Origin: Methylomonas rivi
Lineage (GTDB): Bacteria; Pseudomonadota; Gammaproteobacteria; Methylococcales; Methylomonadaceae
Assembly: GCF_024505165.1 (NCBI RefSeq)
Contig: NZ_JANIBK010000008.1
Location: forward strand, 1 to 63,002
Reading direction: 5' to 3'
Length of the DNA: 63,002 nucleotides
A model generated the notes under the pieces. It made no database searches, was not told the origin of the DNA, and saw only the letters and a list, made by a program, of their open reading frames with translations. The position numbers were made by a program, and so were the translations under genes. Positions 20,949 to 29,260 of this stretch are shown here, piece after piece (position 1 is the stretch's first letter; the number at the start of each line of letters is the position of its first letter).

Positions 20949-21788
20949 ATGATGAATATGCTGCAATTCGAGGCGGGCGTTCTCGAAAAACTAAATGCGA
21001 AGGCGCATTGGGTATGGCGGGAGACGCTAAAGATACATCGCCAATCTCAGGAGACACGAGTCGCTTCGTCGCTTTCCGCGGTAGAAATATTTGTTACGCT
21101 ATATTATGGAGGGTTTCTTCGTTTCGATCCCGCCAATCCCCTTTGGGAGTTGCGAGACCGCTGTATTATCAGTAAAGGGCATGGTTCATTGTGCATGTAT
21201 CCGATTTTAGCTGATTTAGGCTATTTTTCGGTTACCGAGTTGGAGAAAGTTTGCAAGGAAGGCAGCTTTCTTGGCGGCATTCCCGATCCCGTGATACCGG
21301 GTTATGAAACGATCAATGGTTCTTTAGGGCATGGGGCAGGGGTTGGCGCGGGTATGGCTTTAGGATTGAAACGCAAAGGGCGGAATCAATCGGTATATGT
21401 GGTGACAGGCGACGGAGAGTTGCATGAAGGTTCCAACTGGGAGGCCTTTATGTTCGCCGGGCAACATCGTTTGGATAATCTGACGGTATTGGTAGACAAC
21501 AATCACATCAGCATGTTGGGTCCGACCGATGAGATAATCTCTCACCGCAGTTTAATTCGAAAGTTCGATGCATTCGGCTGGTTTGCTATCGAGGTCGCCG
21601 ATGGTCACTCGGTTGCGGCGATTGCCAAAGCATTGCAGGATTGTCGCCGCGAAGCATCCGGGAAGCCGAGCGCAATTATCGTCAACACTCGCAAGGGAAA
21701 CGGCGTGCCGGGTTTGCAGGATGCCCCATTATCTCACGTGGCGGCTATCAAACCGGATTTGATCGATCAGTTGATTGGAGAACGCTGA
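20949..21788 (+). CDS. transketolase, N-terminal (TPP-binding) subunit
   Basis: Split transketolase alpha subunit, 279 residues. It has the early SKGHGSLCMYP motif, the GSLGHGAGVGAGMALG segment and the thiamine-diphosphate motif GDGELHEGSNWEA through VDNNHIS. Its stop overlaps the start of the matching beta subunit by one base, so an equimolar complex is expected. In this context the likely job is to make sedoheptulose 7-phosphate from pentose phosphates, the substrate of GmhA, giving the locus its own heptose feed. A two-carbon transfer onto a keto-sugar (branched sugar) is the alternative. Confidence 0.85.
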   Translation: MMNMLQFEAGVLEKLNAKAHWVWRETLKIHRQSQETRVASSLSAVEIFVTLYYGGFLRFDPANPLWELRDRCIISKGHGSLCMYPILADLGYFSVTELEKVCKEGSFLGGIPDPVIPGYETINGSLGHGAGVGAGMALGLKRKGRNQSVYVVTGDGELHEGSNWEAFMFAGQHRLDNLTVLVDNNHISMLGPTDEIISHRSLIRKFDAFGWFAIEVADGHSVAAIAKALQDCRREASGKPSAIIVNTRKGNGVPGLQDAPLSHVAAIKPDLIDQLIGER

Positions 21789-22765
21789 TGGATGCGATTG
21801 CTACAATTCAACCCAAAGCAATGCGGGATACTTTGCTACTGTCTTTGTACGAGGCAATGCTGCGGGACAACGATATTTTTCTAGTCACGGCGGACTTCGG
21901 CTCGCCGGTCATGGATAAGATTCGCGCGGATGTTCCCCAACAGGTCGTCAATGTCGGAATCGCCGAACAAAACCTGATTAACGTTTCGGCGGGCTTGGCG
22001 TTGGAAGGATTCAAGGTGTTCGCTTATGCTATCGCTCCCTTCATTACGATGCGTTGTTATGAGCAAATTCGCGTGAATTTGGCGTTACTTTCCGAAGTGC
22101 GGCCAATGAACGTCAACCTGATCGGTGTTGGCGCCGGATACAGTTACGTGGTGTCTGGTCCGACTCACCAATGTTACGAAGACTTAACCGTGATGAGAGC
22201 ATTCCCCAATATGCGGATATATTCACCCGCGGATCAGGTCGCGGCGGCCGAATTACCAGGCCGATGTCTTTCCAGCGACGGGCCGAAATACTTGCGTTTG
22301 GATGCTCAGGTATTGCCGGTCCTATATTCGGAAGAACCGCCAATTTTTGCAAACGGTTTTCACGAACATCGCAACGGAGGCGCCGTTTGTTTGCTGGCTA
22401 CCGGCTATATGGTGCATACGGCGCTGAAAGTGGCGGATAGATTAATGGCGAGCGGCATTTCGGTCGGCGTGATAGATTTGTTCGATATCTGCGGCTTCTC
22501 GGAGGACCTGTTACAGTCGGTGCTTTCGAGCTACCGTGGCATAGTGACAATGGAGGAAGGTTTTCGGGGCCGCGGAGGGATGGATGCAATGATGTTCGAC
22601 TATATTGTTCGCCGTGGACTCGATCTGCGCATGCTCAACATCGGCGTCGAGGGCGGATATCGCTTCGAACTTGGGGAGAGGCATGTTTTACACGAACATG
22701 TTGGTATCGGCGTGGAGCGTGTTACGGAAAAAGTGCGCGGTTTAATGAAATCCTTATCGGCATAG
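21788..22765 (+). CDS. transketolase, C-terminal (pyrimidine-binding) subunit
   Basis: Beta subunit of the split transketolase, 325 residues, beginning MDAIATIQPKAMRDTLL. The start is the ATG overlapping the TGA of the alpha subunit; a frame extending further upstream runs inside that gene and is not real. It contains the catalytic glutamate region NVGIAEQNLINVSAGLA, the pyrimidine-domain VVSGPTHQCYEDL and the C-terminal transketolase domain (LLATGYMVHTAL, MEEGFRGRGGM). Works together with the preceding subunit. Confidence 0.85.
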   Translation: MDAIATIQPKAMRDTLLLSLYEAMLRDNDIFLVTADFGSPVMDKIRADVPQQVVNVGIAEQNLINVSAGLALEGFKVFAYAIAPFITMRCYEQIRVNLALLSEVRPMNVNLIGVGAGYSYVVSGPTHQCYEDLTVMRAFPNMRIYSPADQVAAAELPGRCLSSDGPKYLRLDAQVLPVLYSEEPPIFANGFHEHRNGGAVCLLATGYMVHTALKVADRLMASGISVGVIDLFDICGFSEDLLQSVLSSYRGIVTMEEGFRGRGGMDAMMFDYIVRRGLDLRMLNIGVEGGYRFELGERHVLHEHVGIGVERVTEKVRGLMKSLSA

Positions 22766-22805
22766 TATTCCCCGTGGCATCTTCAACAAAATTAACGAGA
22801 ACTCT

Positions 22806-23975
22806 ATGAAATTTCCGCTGATGCGAAACAATATTCTGCGCGAGGATCTTGACGCAGTGATAGAACATCTTAAGCAAGATGATCCAATCTTGACCCATGG
22901 CGCCAACGTGAGGGCTTTCGAGGCCGAATGGTCGGAATGGTTGGGGGTAAAATATAGCGTATTCGTCAACTCGGGGGCGTCCGCGAATCTGTTGACCATG
23001 GCGATCTTGAAGATCCGCCACCCGGAGGGCGGCGAGGTGATTACACCGCCGTTGGCCTGGGTCTCCGATGTGGCTTCCGTGCTACAAAACGGCTTTACGC
23101 CGGTATTTGCTGATATCGATCCCACCACCTTGGCGATGGACACCGCGCAGATATTGAGCAAGATCACCGATAAGACCCGCGCGGTGTTTTTGACGCACGT
23201 ACAGGGTTTCAACGGTTTGACCGACGAATTGATCGGTGAACTTAAGCGCCGGAACATTCCGCTGATCGAAGATGTCTGCGAATCCCACGGCGCGACGCAT
23301 AATGGCATCAAAGCCGGCAGCATCGGCTGGATTTCAAATTTTTCGTACTATTACGCCCATCACATGAGCACCATCGAAGGCGGCATGATCTGCACCAACG
23401 ATCATGAAGTGTATCAACAGGTGCGGATGCTGCGGTCCCACGGCATGGTGCGGGAGGCTAGCGATCAGGCTTTGCGCGATACTTATATAACTGAAAATCC
23501 GCAACTGAATCCGGATTTTATCTTTGCCTACCCCGCCTATAACACCCGCAACACCGAGATTGGCGGCATCATGGGCCGCAGCCAGTTGAAACGGCTGGAC
23601 GAAATTGTCAAACGCCGAACCGCGAATTTATTGCGTTTTTTGGATAAGATCGATCCAACAAAATTCCGTACCGACTTCAAGCTGGAAGGCTCCAGTAACT
23701 ATGCCTTCAATTTGATATTAAGAGAAGCCGACGAGGAATTGGTTCAGCGTCTGATGCGTAAAATGCGGGAAGCAGGCATTGAGTTTCGTCGCGGCAGTGC
23801 CGGCGGCGGCAACCAGATCAGACAGCCTTATCTGAGAGGCATAGTGCCGGAAGGCCATCATCTTGAATATCCGCAGACCGAGCACGTGCATTTCTACGGG
23901 TTTTATATCGGTAATTTTCCGGATTTGAGCGATGCCGAAGTTGATGAGCTTTGTGCGATCTTAAATGCGGCCTAG
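22806..23975 (+). CDS. DegT/DnrJ-family PLP enzyme with a His in place of the Schiff-base Lys: ColD/RfbH-like 3-dehydratase
   Basis: Protein of 389 residues with the fold-type-I sugar aminotransferase sequence (SGASANLLTM, PPLAWVSDV, IEDVCESHGA). At the position of the PLP-binding lysine it reads YYAHHMSTIEGG (His 185-186), as in ColD and RfbH, which remove a sugar 3-hydroxyl instead of transaminating. GDP-4-keto-6-deoxymannose 3-dehydratase (ColD) is the closest match I know, including the downstream Y-N-x-R-x-x-E segment. It lies between the transketolase pair and hddC, so a GDP-linked heptose or hexose is the probable substrate. The required 4,6-dehydratase is not obvious in the locus. Confidence 0.75.
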   Translation: MKFPLMRNNILREDLDAVIEHLKQDDPILTHGANVRAFEAEWSEWLGVKYSVFVNSGASANLLTMAILKIRHPEGGEVITPPLAWVSDVASVLQNGFTPVFADIDPTTLAMDTAQILSKITDKTRAVFLTHVQGFNGLTDELIGELKRRNIPLIEDVCESHGATHNGIKAGSIGWISNFSYYYAHHMSTIEGGMICTNDHEVYQQVRMLRSHGMVREASDQALRDTYITENPQLNPDFIFAYPAYNTRNTEIGGIMGRSQLKRLDEIVKRRTANLLRFLDKIDPTKFRTDFKLEGSSNYAFNLILREADEELVQRLMRKMREAGIEFRRGSAGGGNQIRQPYLRGIVPEGHHLEYPQTEHVHFYGFYIGNFPDLSDAEVDELCAILNAA

Positions 23976-23983
23976 ATGATGCC

Positions 23984-24688
23984 ATGACTACGGCCGTTAT
24001 TCTCGCGGGTGGTTTAGGGACGCGCTTGCGTAGCGCTGTTCCGGAACTGCCCAAGCCGATGGCGCCGATCGGTGGGCGGCCGTTTCTTGAGTATCAGCTC
24101 GACTACTGGATCAAACAAGGGGTGAGCCGTTTTGTCCTGTCCGTTGGCTATCGGCATGAGGTCGTCATCGATCATTTTGGCGATAGCTATAAAGATGCCG
24201 AGCTTGATTATGTCATTGAGGCAACCCCATTAGGCACCGGCGGGGGATTCTTGTTGGCGGCTGAAAAAGTCAACAAACGCGAAGCGTTTTTACTGCTCAA
24301 CGGCGATACCTATTTTGCAGTGGATTTGAATACTTTGATTGAGTTCGCGCGGACAAACCATGCCAGTTGGTGCTTCTCGCTGTTCCGCACCAGTGAAGAC
24401 GGGCGGTATATGGGTATGGATGTCACGCCGCGAGGACAAATTACCTCACTTAAGTCGGATGCCGGACAAGCGGGTCGATTGGCAAACGGCGGTGTGTATT
24501 GGGTTAGCCCGGGAGCATTGCTGGATGAAAGATTTTCCGCTGGCGACAAAGTATCCCTGGAGGACGACATTTTTCCAGCCGCCATGGTTTCCGGGCAGCG
24601 CCTGTTCGGTCTCGAGTTTTCGGGGACTTTCATCGATATTGGTGTACCCGATGACTACTACCACGCTTCGGTTCTGCTGACGCAATAG
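23984..24688 (+). CDS. hddC: sugar-1-phosphate nucleotidyltransferase, HddC-like (GDP-D,D-heptose synthesis)
   Basis: Nucleotidyltransferase of 234 residues. The signature AVILAGGLGTRLR with PKPMAPIGGRPFL marks the NTP-binding loop, and LLLNGDTYFAVD gives the metal-binding Asp. HddC joins GTP to D-glycero-alpha-D-manno-heptose 1-phosphate. I start at the ATG 8 bases after the previous stop; an earlier in-frame ATG would overlap the dehydratase gene and adds an unconserved 11 residues. The HddC rather than generic RmlA/ManC call rests on length and on the flanking hddA, gmhA and gmhB genes. Confidence 0.8.
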   Translation: MTTAVILAGGLGTRLRSAVPELPKPMAPIGGRPFLEYQLDYWIKQGVSRFVLSVGYRHEVVIDHFGDSYKDAELDYVIEATPLGTGGGFLLAAEKVNKREAFLLLNGDTYFAVDLNTLIEFARTNHASWCFSLFRTSEDGRYMGMDVTPRGQITSLKSDAGQAGRLANGGVYWVSPGALLDERFSAGDKVSLEDDIFPAAMVSGQRLFGLEFSGTFIDIGVPDDYYHASVLLTQ

Positions 24689-24701
24689 ACAAGGCATTAC
24701 G

Positions 24702-25286
24702 TTGGATCCGATTGAATATCTCAAGAAAAATCTGGCATTGTCCATTCAAGCCAAGCAACAATTGCTGATGGATGAGGCGTGTCTGCGACTTTTCGAGCGT
24801 GCCGTGATGGCGGTTGTCGATAGTTATAAGCAAGGCGGCCGGATCTATATCGCCGGAAACGGAGGTTCGGCCGCCGACGCTCAACATCTCGCCGCTGAAT
24901 TCGTTAGTAAATTGGCTCGTGAAAGAGCCGCATTACCCGCCGAAGCGTTGACAGTCGATAGTTCGATTTTGACCGCCATCGGCAACGACTACGGTTACGA
25001 CTTAGTCTTTGCAAGGCAAGTGGCCGGCAAGGCAACCGCCAAGGATGTGTTTCTTGGCATAACCACTTCCGGACAGTCGCCGAATATTCTTAAGGCCTTG
25101 GAACAATGCCGAAGCGTGGCGGTGCCGAGCATCGTTTTCTGCGGGCGGGACGGCGGCAAGGTCAAGCTTATGGCCGACCATGCCATCATCGCGCCGGGGG
25201 ATACCACGAGTACCATTCAAGAATTGCATATCGTGTTGGCACATACGCTTTGCGAATGCGTGGAAGCGGCGATGTTTGGCGAATAA
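24702..25286 (+). CDS. gmhA: sedoheptulose 7-phosphate isomerase
   Basis: SIS-domain phosphoheptose isomerase of 194 residues, usual length. The SIS core is visible as YIAGNGGSAADAQHLAAEFVSK, followed by ALTVDSSILTAIGNDYGYD and ITTSGQSPN; the late ELHIVLAHTLCE supplies the conserved Glu/His of GmhA. It starts with TTG with a weak AAGG upstream. It converts sedoheptulose 7-phosphate to D-glycero-D-manno-heptose 7-phosphate, feeding HddA. It is a locus-specific copy; a chromosomal gmhA for LPS would be expected elsewhere. Confidence 0.92.
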   Translation: MDPIEYLKKNLALSIQAKQQLLMDEACLRLFERAVMAVVDSYKQGGRIYIAGNGGSAADAQHLAAEFVSKLARERAALPAEALTVDSSILTAIGNDYGYDLVFARQVAGKATAKDVFLGITTSGQSPNILKALEQCRSVAVPSIVFCGRDGGKVKLMADHAIIAPGDTTSTIQELHIVLAHTLCECVEAAMFGE

Positions 25287-25318
25287 ATTTTACACAACAA
25301 TAAAAAGGCAAACATTCA

Positions 25319-26257
25319 ATGAGTTACAAAATTCTTGTTACCGGCGGAGCCGGTTATCTCGGCTCCACTTTGGTACCCGACTTGCTGGCGGCGGGCCATC
25401 AGGTCACTGTGGTGGATAACTTTATGTATAGACAAGCGAGCTTGAATCAGGTCTGCCATTATCCAAACTTCAGCGTGGTCAAGGGGGATATTCGCGTCGA
25501 AAGCGTTATGGCTCCGTTGCTCAAGGAAGCTGACATTATCATTCCCTTGGCGGCGTTGGTAGGTGCTCCCTTGTGTAATCAGGATCCCGTGGGCGCAACC
25601 ACAATCAACCACGATGCGATTGCGATGATGCTAAAGCTGTTGTCTAAACAGCAATGGGTTTTGATGCCGACTACCAACAGCGCTTACGGCACAGGCGACG
25701 AGAATAATTTCTGTACTGAAGAATCGCCGTTAAGGCCGATTTCGCGTTATGCGATAGAAAAAGTCGCGGTTGAAAAGGAGCTGATGGCCTTCGAAAATGC
25801 CATTAGTTTCCGCTTAGCCACAGTATTTGGTATGTCGGCTAGGATGCGGACGGATTTGTTGGTCAACGATTTCACTTATCGGGCTGTTAACGACCGTTTC
25901 GTGGTGCTGTTCGAAAGCTATTTCAAGCGTAATTACGTTCATGTGCGTGACGTCTCGCGGGTATTCCAGCATGGTATTGCCAATTTCGATCGAATGAAAG
26001 GCCAGATATACAATGTCGGTCTGTCGGATGCGAATGTTTCGAAAAAAGAGCTATGCGAGACAATCCAAAAACAGGTGCCCGACTTTGTGTTTATCGATGC
26101 GCCGGTAGGTAAGGATCCCGATCAGCGCAATTATATTGTATCGAATGAAAAGATAGAGGCGACCGGGTTTCAAACCTCCGTGTCGCTAGAGGCTGGGATA
26201 GCGGAATTGATCAAAGGTTATACCATGATCAAGAACTCGCTATATGGCAATGTATAA
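25319..26257 (+). CDS. extended SDR: NAD-dependent nucleotide-sugar epimerase/dehydratase
   Basis: Protein of 312 residues with an N-terminal VTGGAGYLGS dinucleotide-binding motif. TNSAYG occupies the active-site Ser/Thr strand, and SRYAIEKVAVE supplies the Y-x3-K catalytic pair. It belongs to the WcaG/GalE-type extended SDR group. In the locus it most probably acts on the GDP-heptose (C3/C5 epimerisation, C4 oxidation or reduction), but neither the substrate nor the reaction type can be decided from the sequence. It could be the partner that prepares or reduces the keto-sugar handled by the ColD-like dehydratase. Confidence 0.75.
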   Translation: MSYKILVTGGAGYLGSTLVPDLLAAGHQVTVVDNFMYRQASLNQVCHYPNFSVVKGDIRVESVMAPLLKEADIIIPLAALVGAPLCNQDPVGATTINHDAIAMMLKLLSKQQWVLMPTTNSAYGTGDENNFCTEESPLRPISRYAIEKVAVEKELMAFENAISFRLATVFGMSARMRTDLLVNDFTYRAVNDRFVVLFESYFKRNYVHVRDVSRVFQHGIANFDRMKGQIYNVGLSDANVSKKELCETIQKQVPDFVFIDAPVGKDPDQRNYIVSNEKIEATGFQTSVSLEAGIAELIKGYTMIKNSLYGNV

Positions 26258-26262
26258 TAATC

Positions 26263-26859
26263 ATGGTAAAGGATTTTAGATCGTCAATACCCCCCCAAAT
26301 TACCTTGCTGTCGCGCAGTGTCGTTTTCGAAAATACGGTGTTCTCGGTATTCGCCGATCACATCGCCGATAACAGCGGGCATCAAGTTGAGCGCTATCTG
26401 AGCGTTCTGCCCAAGTATCTTGTGGATGACAGCATCGCCGGCGTGGCGGTCATACCCGTCGCCAACGAGAGAATAGGTCTGATTCGAATATTCCGGCATC
26501 CGGTCGGCCGTTGGTCGTGGGAAGCGATTAAAGGACATGTCGAGCCGGACGAAAATATACAGGCCGCGGCAGTACGTGAGTTGCAAGAAGAGGCCGGTTT
26601 CTCGGTATTGCCGGACGCGTTGCTCGATTTGGGATTTACCGCTCCGGAAGCCGGTGTGATCAAGGCGCGGACAAGACTGTTCGCGGTGGACGTGGAGCAA
26701 TCGGCGGCGAGAACCGTGGCAGGGGAACTCGGCCACGGCGAGATGGTGTTTTATTCCCGAGGCGAGATTGAAATGCTGATTGCCGAAGGCGAAATCGAGG
26801 ATGCCAGTACCCTGGTGCTTTTATTTAAATATTGGTTTCAACAGCATGAAAGGCCATGA
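26263..26859 (+). CDS. NUDIX hydrolase
   Basis: Protein of 198 residues with a complete Nudix box: GHVEPDENIQAAAVRELQEEAGF (G-x5-E-x7-R-E-x2-E-E-x-G). The N-terminal part resembles ADP-ribose/GDP-mannose pyrophosphatases (NudF/NudK type). In a nucleotide-sugar locus it may control GDP-sugar levels or clear dead-end products. It follows the SDR by 5 bases and overlaps the next glycosyltransferase by 4 bases. Confidence 0.85.
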   Translation: MVKDFRSSIPPQITLLSRSVVFENTVFSVFADHIADNSGHQVERYLSVLPKYLVDDSIAGVAVIPVANERIGLIRIFRHPVGRWSWEAIKGHVEPDENIQAAAVRELQEEAGFSVLPDALLDLGFTAPEAGVIKARTRLFAVDVEQSAARTVAGELGHGEMVFYSRGEIEMLIAEGEIEDASTLVLLFKYWFQQHERP

Positions 26860-28085
26860 AGTTTATTAAGCGCAGTGATCGTGCGCAGCCTAAGGTAAGT
26901 CTGATCTTGCTCGATTGGAGTGTGCGGGAAAGCTTTCATTTACTGAATTATCTGAGCAGGCAAGACATCGATCGAGACTTGTTCGAAGTCATTATCATCG
27001 AATACTACTCCCGAATATCGGATGCTATTCGTCCCGTCGAAGCTCAAGTCGATTCCTGGCTACTGCTGGAAATGCCGGACGATTGTTATTACCACAAGCA
27101 TTTGATGTACAACGCTGGGATAGTGACCGCGAAGGGCGAGATTTGCGTGATTTGCGATTCGGATGCGATGGTGAAAGAAGGCTTCATTCGAGCTATCATC
27201 ACGGAATTTGAAAACAACCCTGGCATCGTTCTGCATATCGATCAATTTCGCAATACGCGGAAAGATTTCTACCCATTTAACTATCCTGATTTTGCAGAGG
27301 TTACCGGTAAAGGGTGCATTAACAATGTCGGAGGAAAAACCCGGGGAGTTGTGGATGACAAGGATACTATCCATAACCGCAACTACGGTGCCTGTATGTG
27401 CGCTCGGCGAGCCGATTTGATTGAAATTGGCGGTGCGGACGAGCACATCGATTACCTGGGACATATTTGCGGTCCTTACGATATGACCTTTCGGCTGGTC
27501 AACTCGGGGCATCGGGAAATTTGGCATCAGGCCGAGTTCATGTACCATACTTGGCATCCGGGGCAAGCCGGTGAAGACAATTATCTCGGCCCGCATGACG
27601 GCCGCCATGTGTCCACGACAGCGCTGGATGCATTGATTAGGGAGCGCGTTCATCCCTTGCTGGAAAATGCGGCAATTAGGCAACTTCGTTTGTCTAGTGA
27701 CGCGCCAGACTCTACCCGGTTTGAAATTTCTCCGGCACATTTCAAGGCTTGGCGAAAAGACAAACTCCGCCACGGTCAACAGTGGATTGCGGGAAATACA
27801 TTCCGGAAAAGTCGGCATGGATTCGTGATCGACCGGACTCCCGAAGGGTTTGTCGGTTATCCCAAAGTACTCGATCATCCGTTTTTTTCAAAAGCACGGG
27901 AAGCCTTGGAACTGCGTGCCGCTACCGAATCGATGTTGCTGGAGCGTTTGGATAACGAGATATCTGGCGATTTGAGACGGTTGCTTCCGGTCATAGGCAC
28001 GTTGACTTACCTGTCTAGGGCATTCGGACTGGCTTTCCTTTATTTGCAAAGGCGTTTGCTACGGTTTTCGCAAGGAGTTGCTTAG
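26856..28085 (+). CDS. family-2-like glycosyltransferase (GT-A fold)
   Basis: Protein of 409 residues. The N-terminal GT-A domain begins VSLILLDWSVRESFHLL, and the metal-binding motif is CDSDA, with YHKHLMYNAGI just before it; GADEHIDYLGHICGPYDM is the acceptor-side region. A hydrophobic C-terminal helix pair may sit on the membrane. It is clearly homologous to the glycosyltransferase at 33770-35062, sharing ILLDW, YHKHL-YN-G, CDSDA and the CGPYD block, but lacks that protein's C-terminal NIV domain. Presumably adds one sugar to the exported polysaccharide. Confidence 0.78.
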   Translation: MKFIKRSDRAQPKVSLILLDWSVRESFHLLNYLSRQDIDRDLFEVIIIEYYSRISDAIRPVEAQVDSWLLLEMPDDCYYHKHLMYNAGIVTAKGEICVICDSDAMVKEGFIRAIITEFENNPGIVLHIDQFRNTRKDFYPFNYPDFAEVTGKGCINNVGGKTRGVVDDKDTIHNRNYGACMCARRADLIEIGGADEHIDYLGHICGPYDMTFRLVNSGHREIWHQAEFMYHTWHPGQAGEDNYLGPHDGRHVSTTALDALIRERVHPLLENAAIRQLRLSSDAPDSTRFEISPAHFKAWRKDKLRHGQQWIAGNTFRKSRHGFVIDRTPEGFVGYPKVLDHPFFSKAREALELRAATESMLLERLDNEISGDLRRLLPVIGTLTYLSRAFGLAFLYLQRRLLRFSQGVA

Positions 28086-28086
28086 C

Positions 28087-28452
28087 ATGCTTTTAACGCA
28101 CCGTATAGCCTTTCGATGGCATCAATTTCGAGACGAAACCCAAGGCCTCGTCGAGGGCTTTCAATCATTATTGGTCAATCTTGTCTGTCTTAAACTTAAG
28201 TTCCCCGAGAAACAATCCGTCATCGTGATTCTCGATAGCCGGAGAGAGGCGGTAATGCTTTGGTTGCTTTGGCTGTGTAATATTCTGCCGCGTTATGAAG
28301 TCTGGGTGATTCGCCGGGCCGGCGATCTCGAGTTACGCTTGCAACGAGACTTTGGCGGCGAATTGCTGCTGGTCGCCAGCGCTAGGGTTTTTTGTAAGCA
28401 CTATGGTTTACTGGTGGAGCTACGCAGGCAGCGCCGTTTGATCGTATTGTAG
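28087..28452 (+). CDS. small uncharacterised protein between glycosyltransferase and ABC exporter
   Basis: Protein of 121 residues that I do not recognise. The ATG is 9 bases after AAGGAG; a TTG at 28078 in the same frame is too close to that site. It has a hydrophobic stretch (AVMLWLLWLCNILP) and an arginine-rich C-terminus. A strand-loop (VIVILDSRREAVML, then YEVWVIRRAGD) hints at a small Rossmann-like fold. It is tightly packed (1 base after the glycosyltransferase stop, 4 bases before wzm), so it is likely a genuine operon member. Confidence 0.55.
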   Translation: MLLTHRIAFRWHQFRDETQGLVEGFQSLLVNLVCLKLKFPEKQSVIVILDSRREAVMLWLLWLCNILPRYEVWVIRRAGDLELRLQRDFGGELLLVASARVFCKHYGLLVELRRQRRLIVL

Positions 28453-28456
28453 CGAA

Positions 28457-29260
28457 ATGAACGCAGTAATCCGTTTTTTAATCGGTCTTTATCAGGGCAG
28501 GCGCACGATTCGGGCGCTGGCTCGCCGCGATGTGCTATCCCGTTATTCCGGAACCTTGTTTCGTAGCGCCTGGGAGCTGGCCAATCCGGCATTAACCTTA
28601 TTGGTCTTTTGGTTTGTGTTTTCGGTGGCGCTCAAGGCTAAGGGACCGGACGGGATTCCATTTATTTTATATTTCGTTACCGGCTACGTGCCCTGGCTGT
28701 TTTTTTCGGAAAGCCTGCTGCGCGGCACTCAAGGTGTAGTCGCACATAGTTTTTTAGTGAAAAAAATGGTATTTCCGTCAGAGTTATTACCGTTTGTCTA
28801 TCTTAGCGGCGGAGCTCTCAATCATGTGGTGTTGTTATTGCTCGCGGCGGTCGTATTGTTGTTTAACGGTGTTGCCGTTTCTTGGTATTGGCTGCAAATT
28901 CCCTACTATTTCTTGACCTTGTGCGCCACGCTGCTTGGTCTGCAATGGCTGCTATCGGCACTGAATGTGTTTAGCCGCGATTTGGGGCAAGGTGTTGGGG
29001 TTGTACTTAACGTTTGGTTTTGGGTAACGCCGGTGGTTTGGGTTGCGGACGGTGTCGTGCCCGCTGAGTATCAATGGTTAATGGCCGCGAATCCCGTAGG
29101 CTACGTGGTTGAGGGATACCGGGGCGCCCTGTTGTACCACAAGCCGTTTTGGATCAATTGGGAACAAGGCTTTTACGTATGGGCCGTGGCACTGGTTTTT
29201 GCCTGGATCGGCGCCAACGTGTTTCGCCGCCTCAAACCACACTTTGGAGATGTTTTGTGA
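28457..29260 (+). CDS. wzm: polysaccharide ABC transporter permease (Wzm/ABC-2 type)
   Basis: Inner-membrane component that exports a finished, lipid-linked polysaccharide; 267 residues with six predicted membrane segments. The N-terminal amphipathic region (RRTIRALARRDVLSRYSGTL) and the motif ANPALTLLVFWFVFSV are typical for Wzm/KpsM/TagG. The ATPase partner starts inside its stop codon (GTGA overlap). Its presence says the glycan is assembled in the cytoplasm by the ABC-dependent route, consistent with the lack of wzx/wzy genes here. Confidence 0.88.
   Translation: MNAVIRFLIGLYQGRRTIRALARRDVLSRYSGTLFRSAWELANPALTLLVFWFVFSVALKAKGPDGIPFILYFVTGYVPWLFFSESLLRGTQGVVAHSFLVKKMVFPSELLPFVYLSGGALNHVVLLLLAAVVLLFNGVAVSWYWLQIPYYFLTLCATLLGLQWLLSALNVFSRDLGQGVGVVLNVWFWVTPVVWVADGVVPAEYQWLMAANPVGYVVEGYRGALLYHKPFWINWEQGFYVWAVALVFAWIGANVFRRLKPHFGDVL

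Noticed and set aside
27780-27900. Possible degenerate NIV domain (GFVIDRTPEGFVGYP) in the first glycosyltransferase
   Set aside because: The NIV core and the LGxxDL/PGIL parts are missing and the segment is followed by hydrophobic helices, so it is probably chance resemblance.
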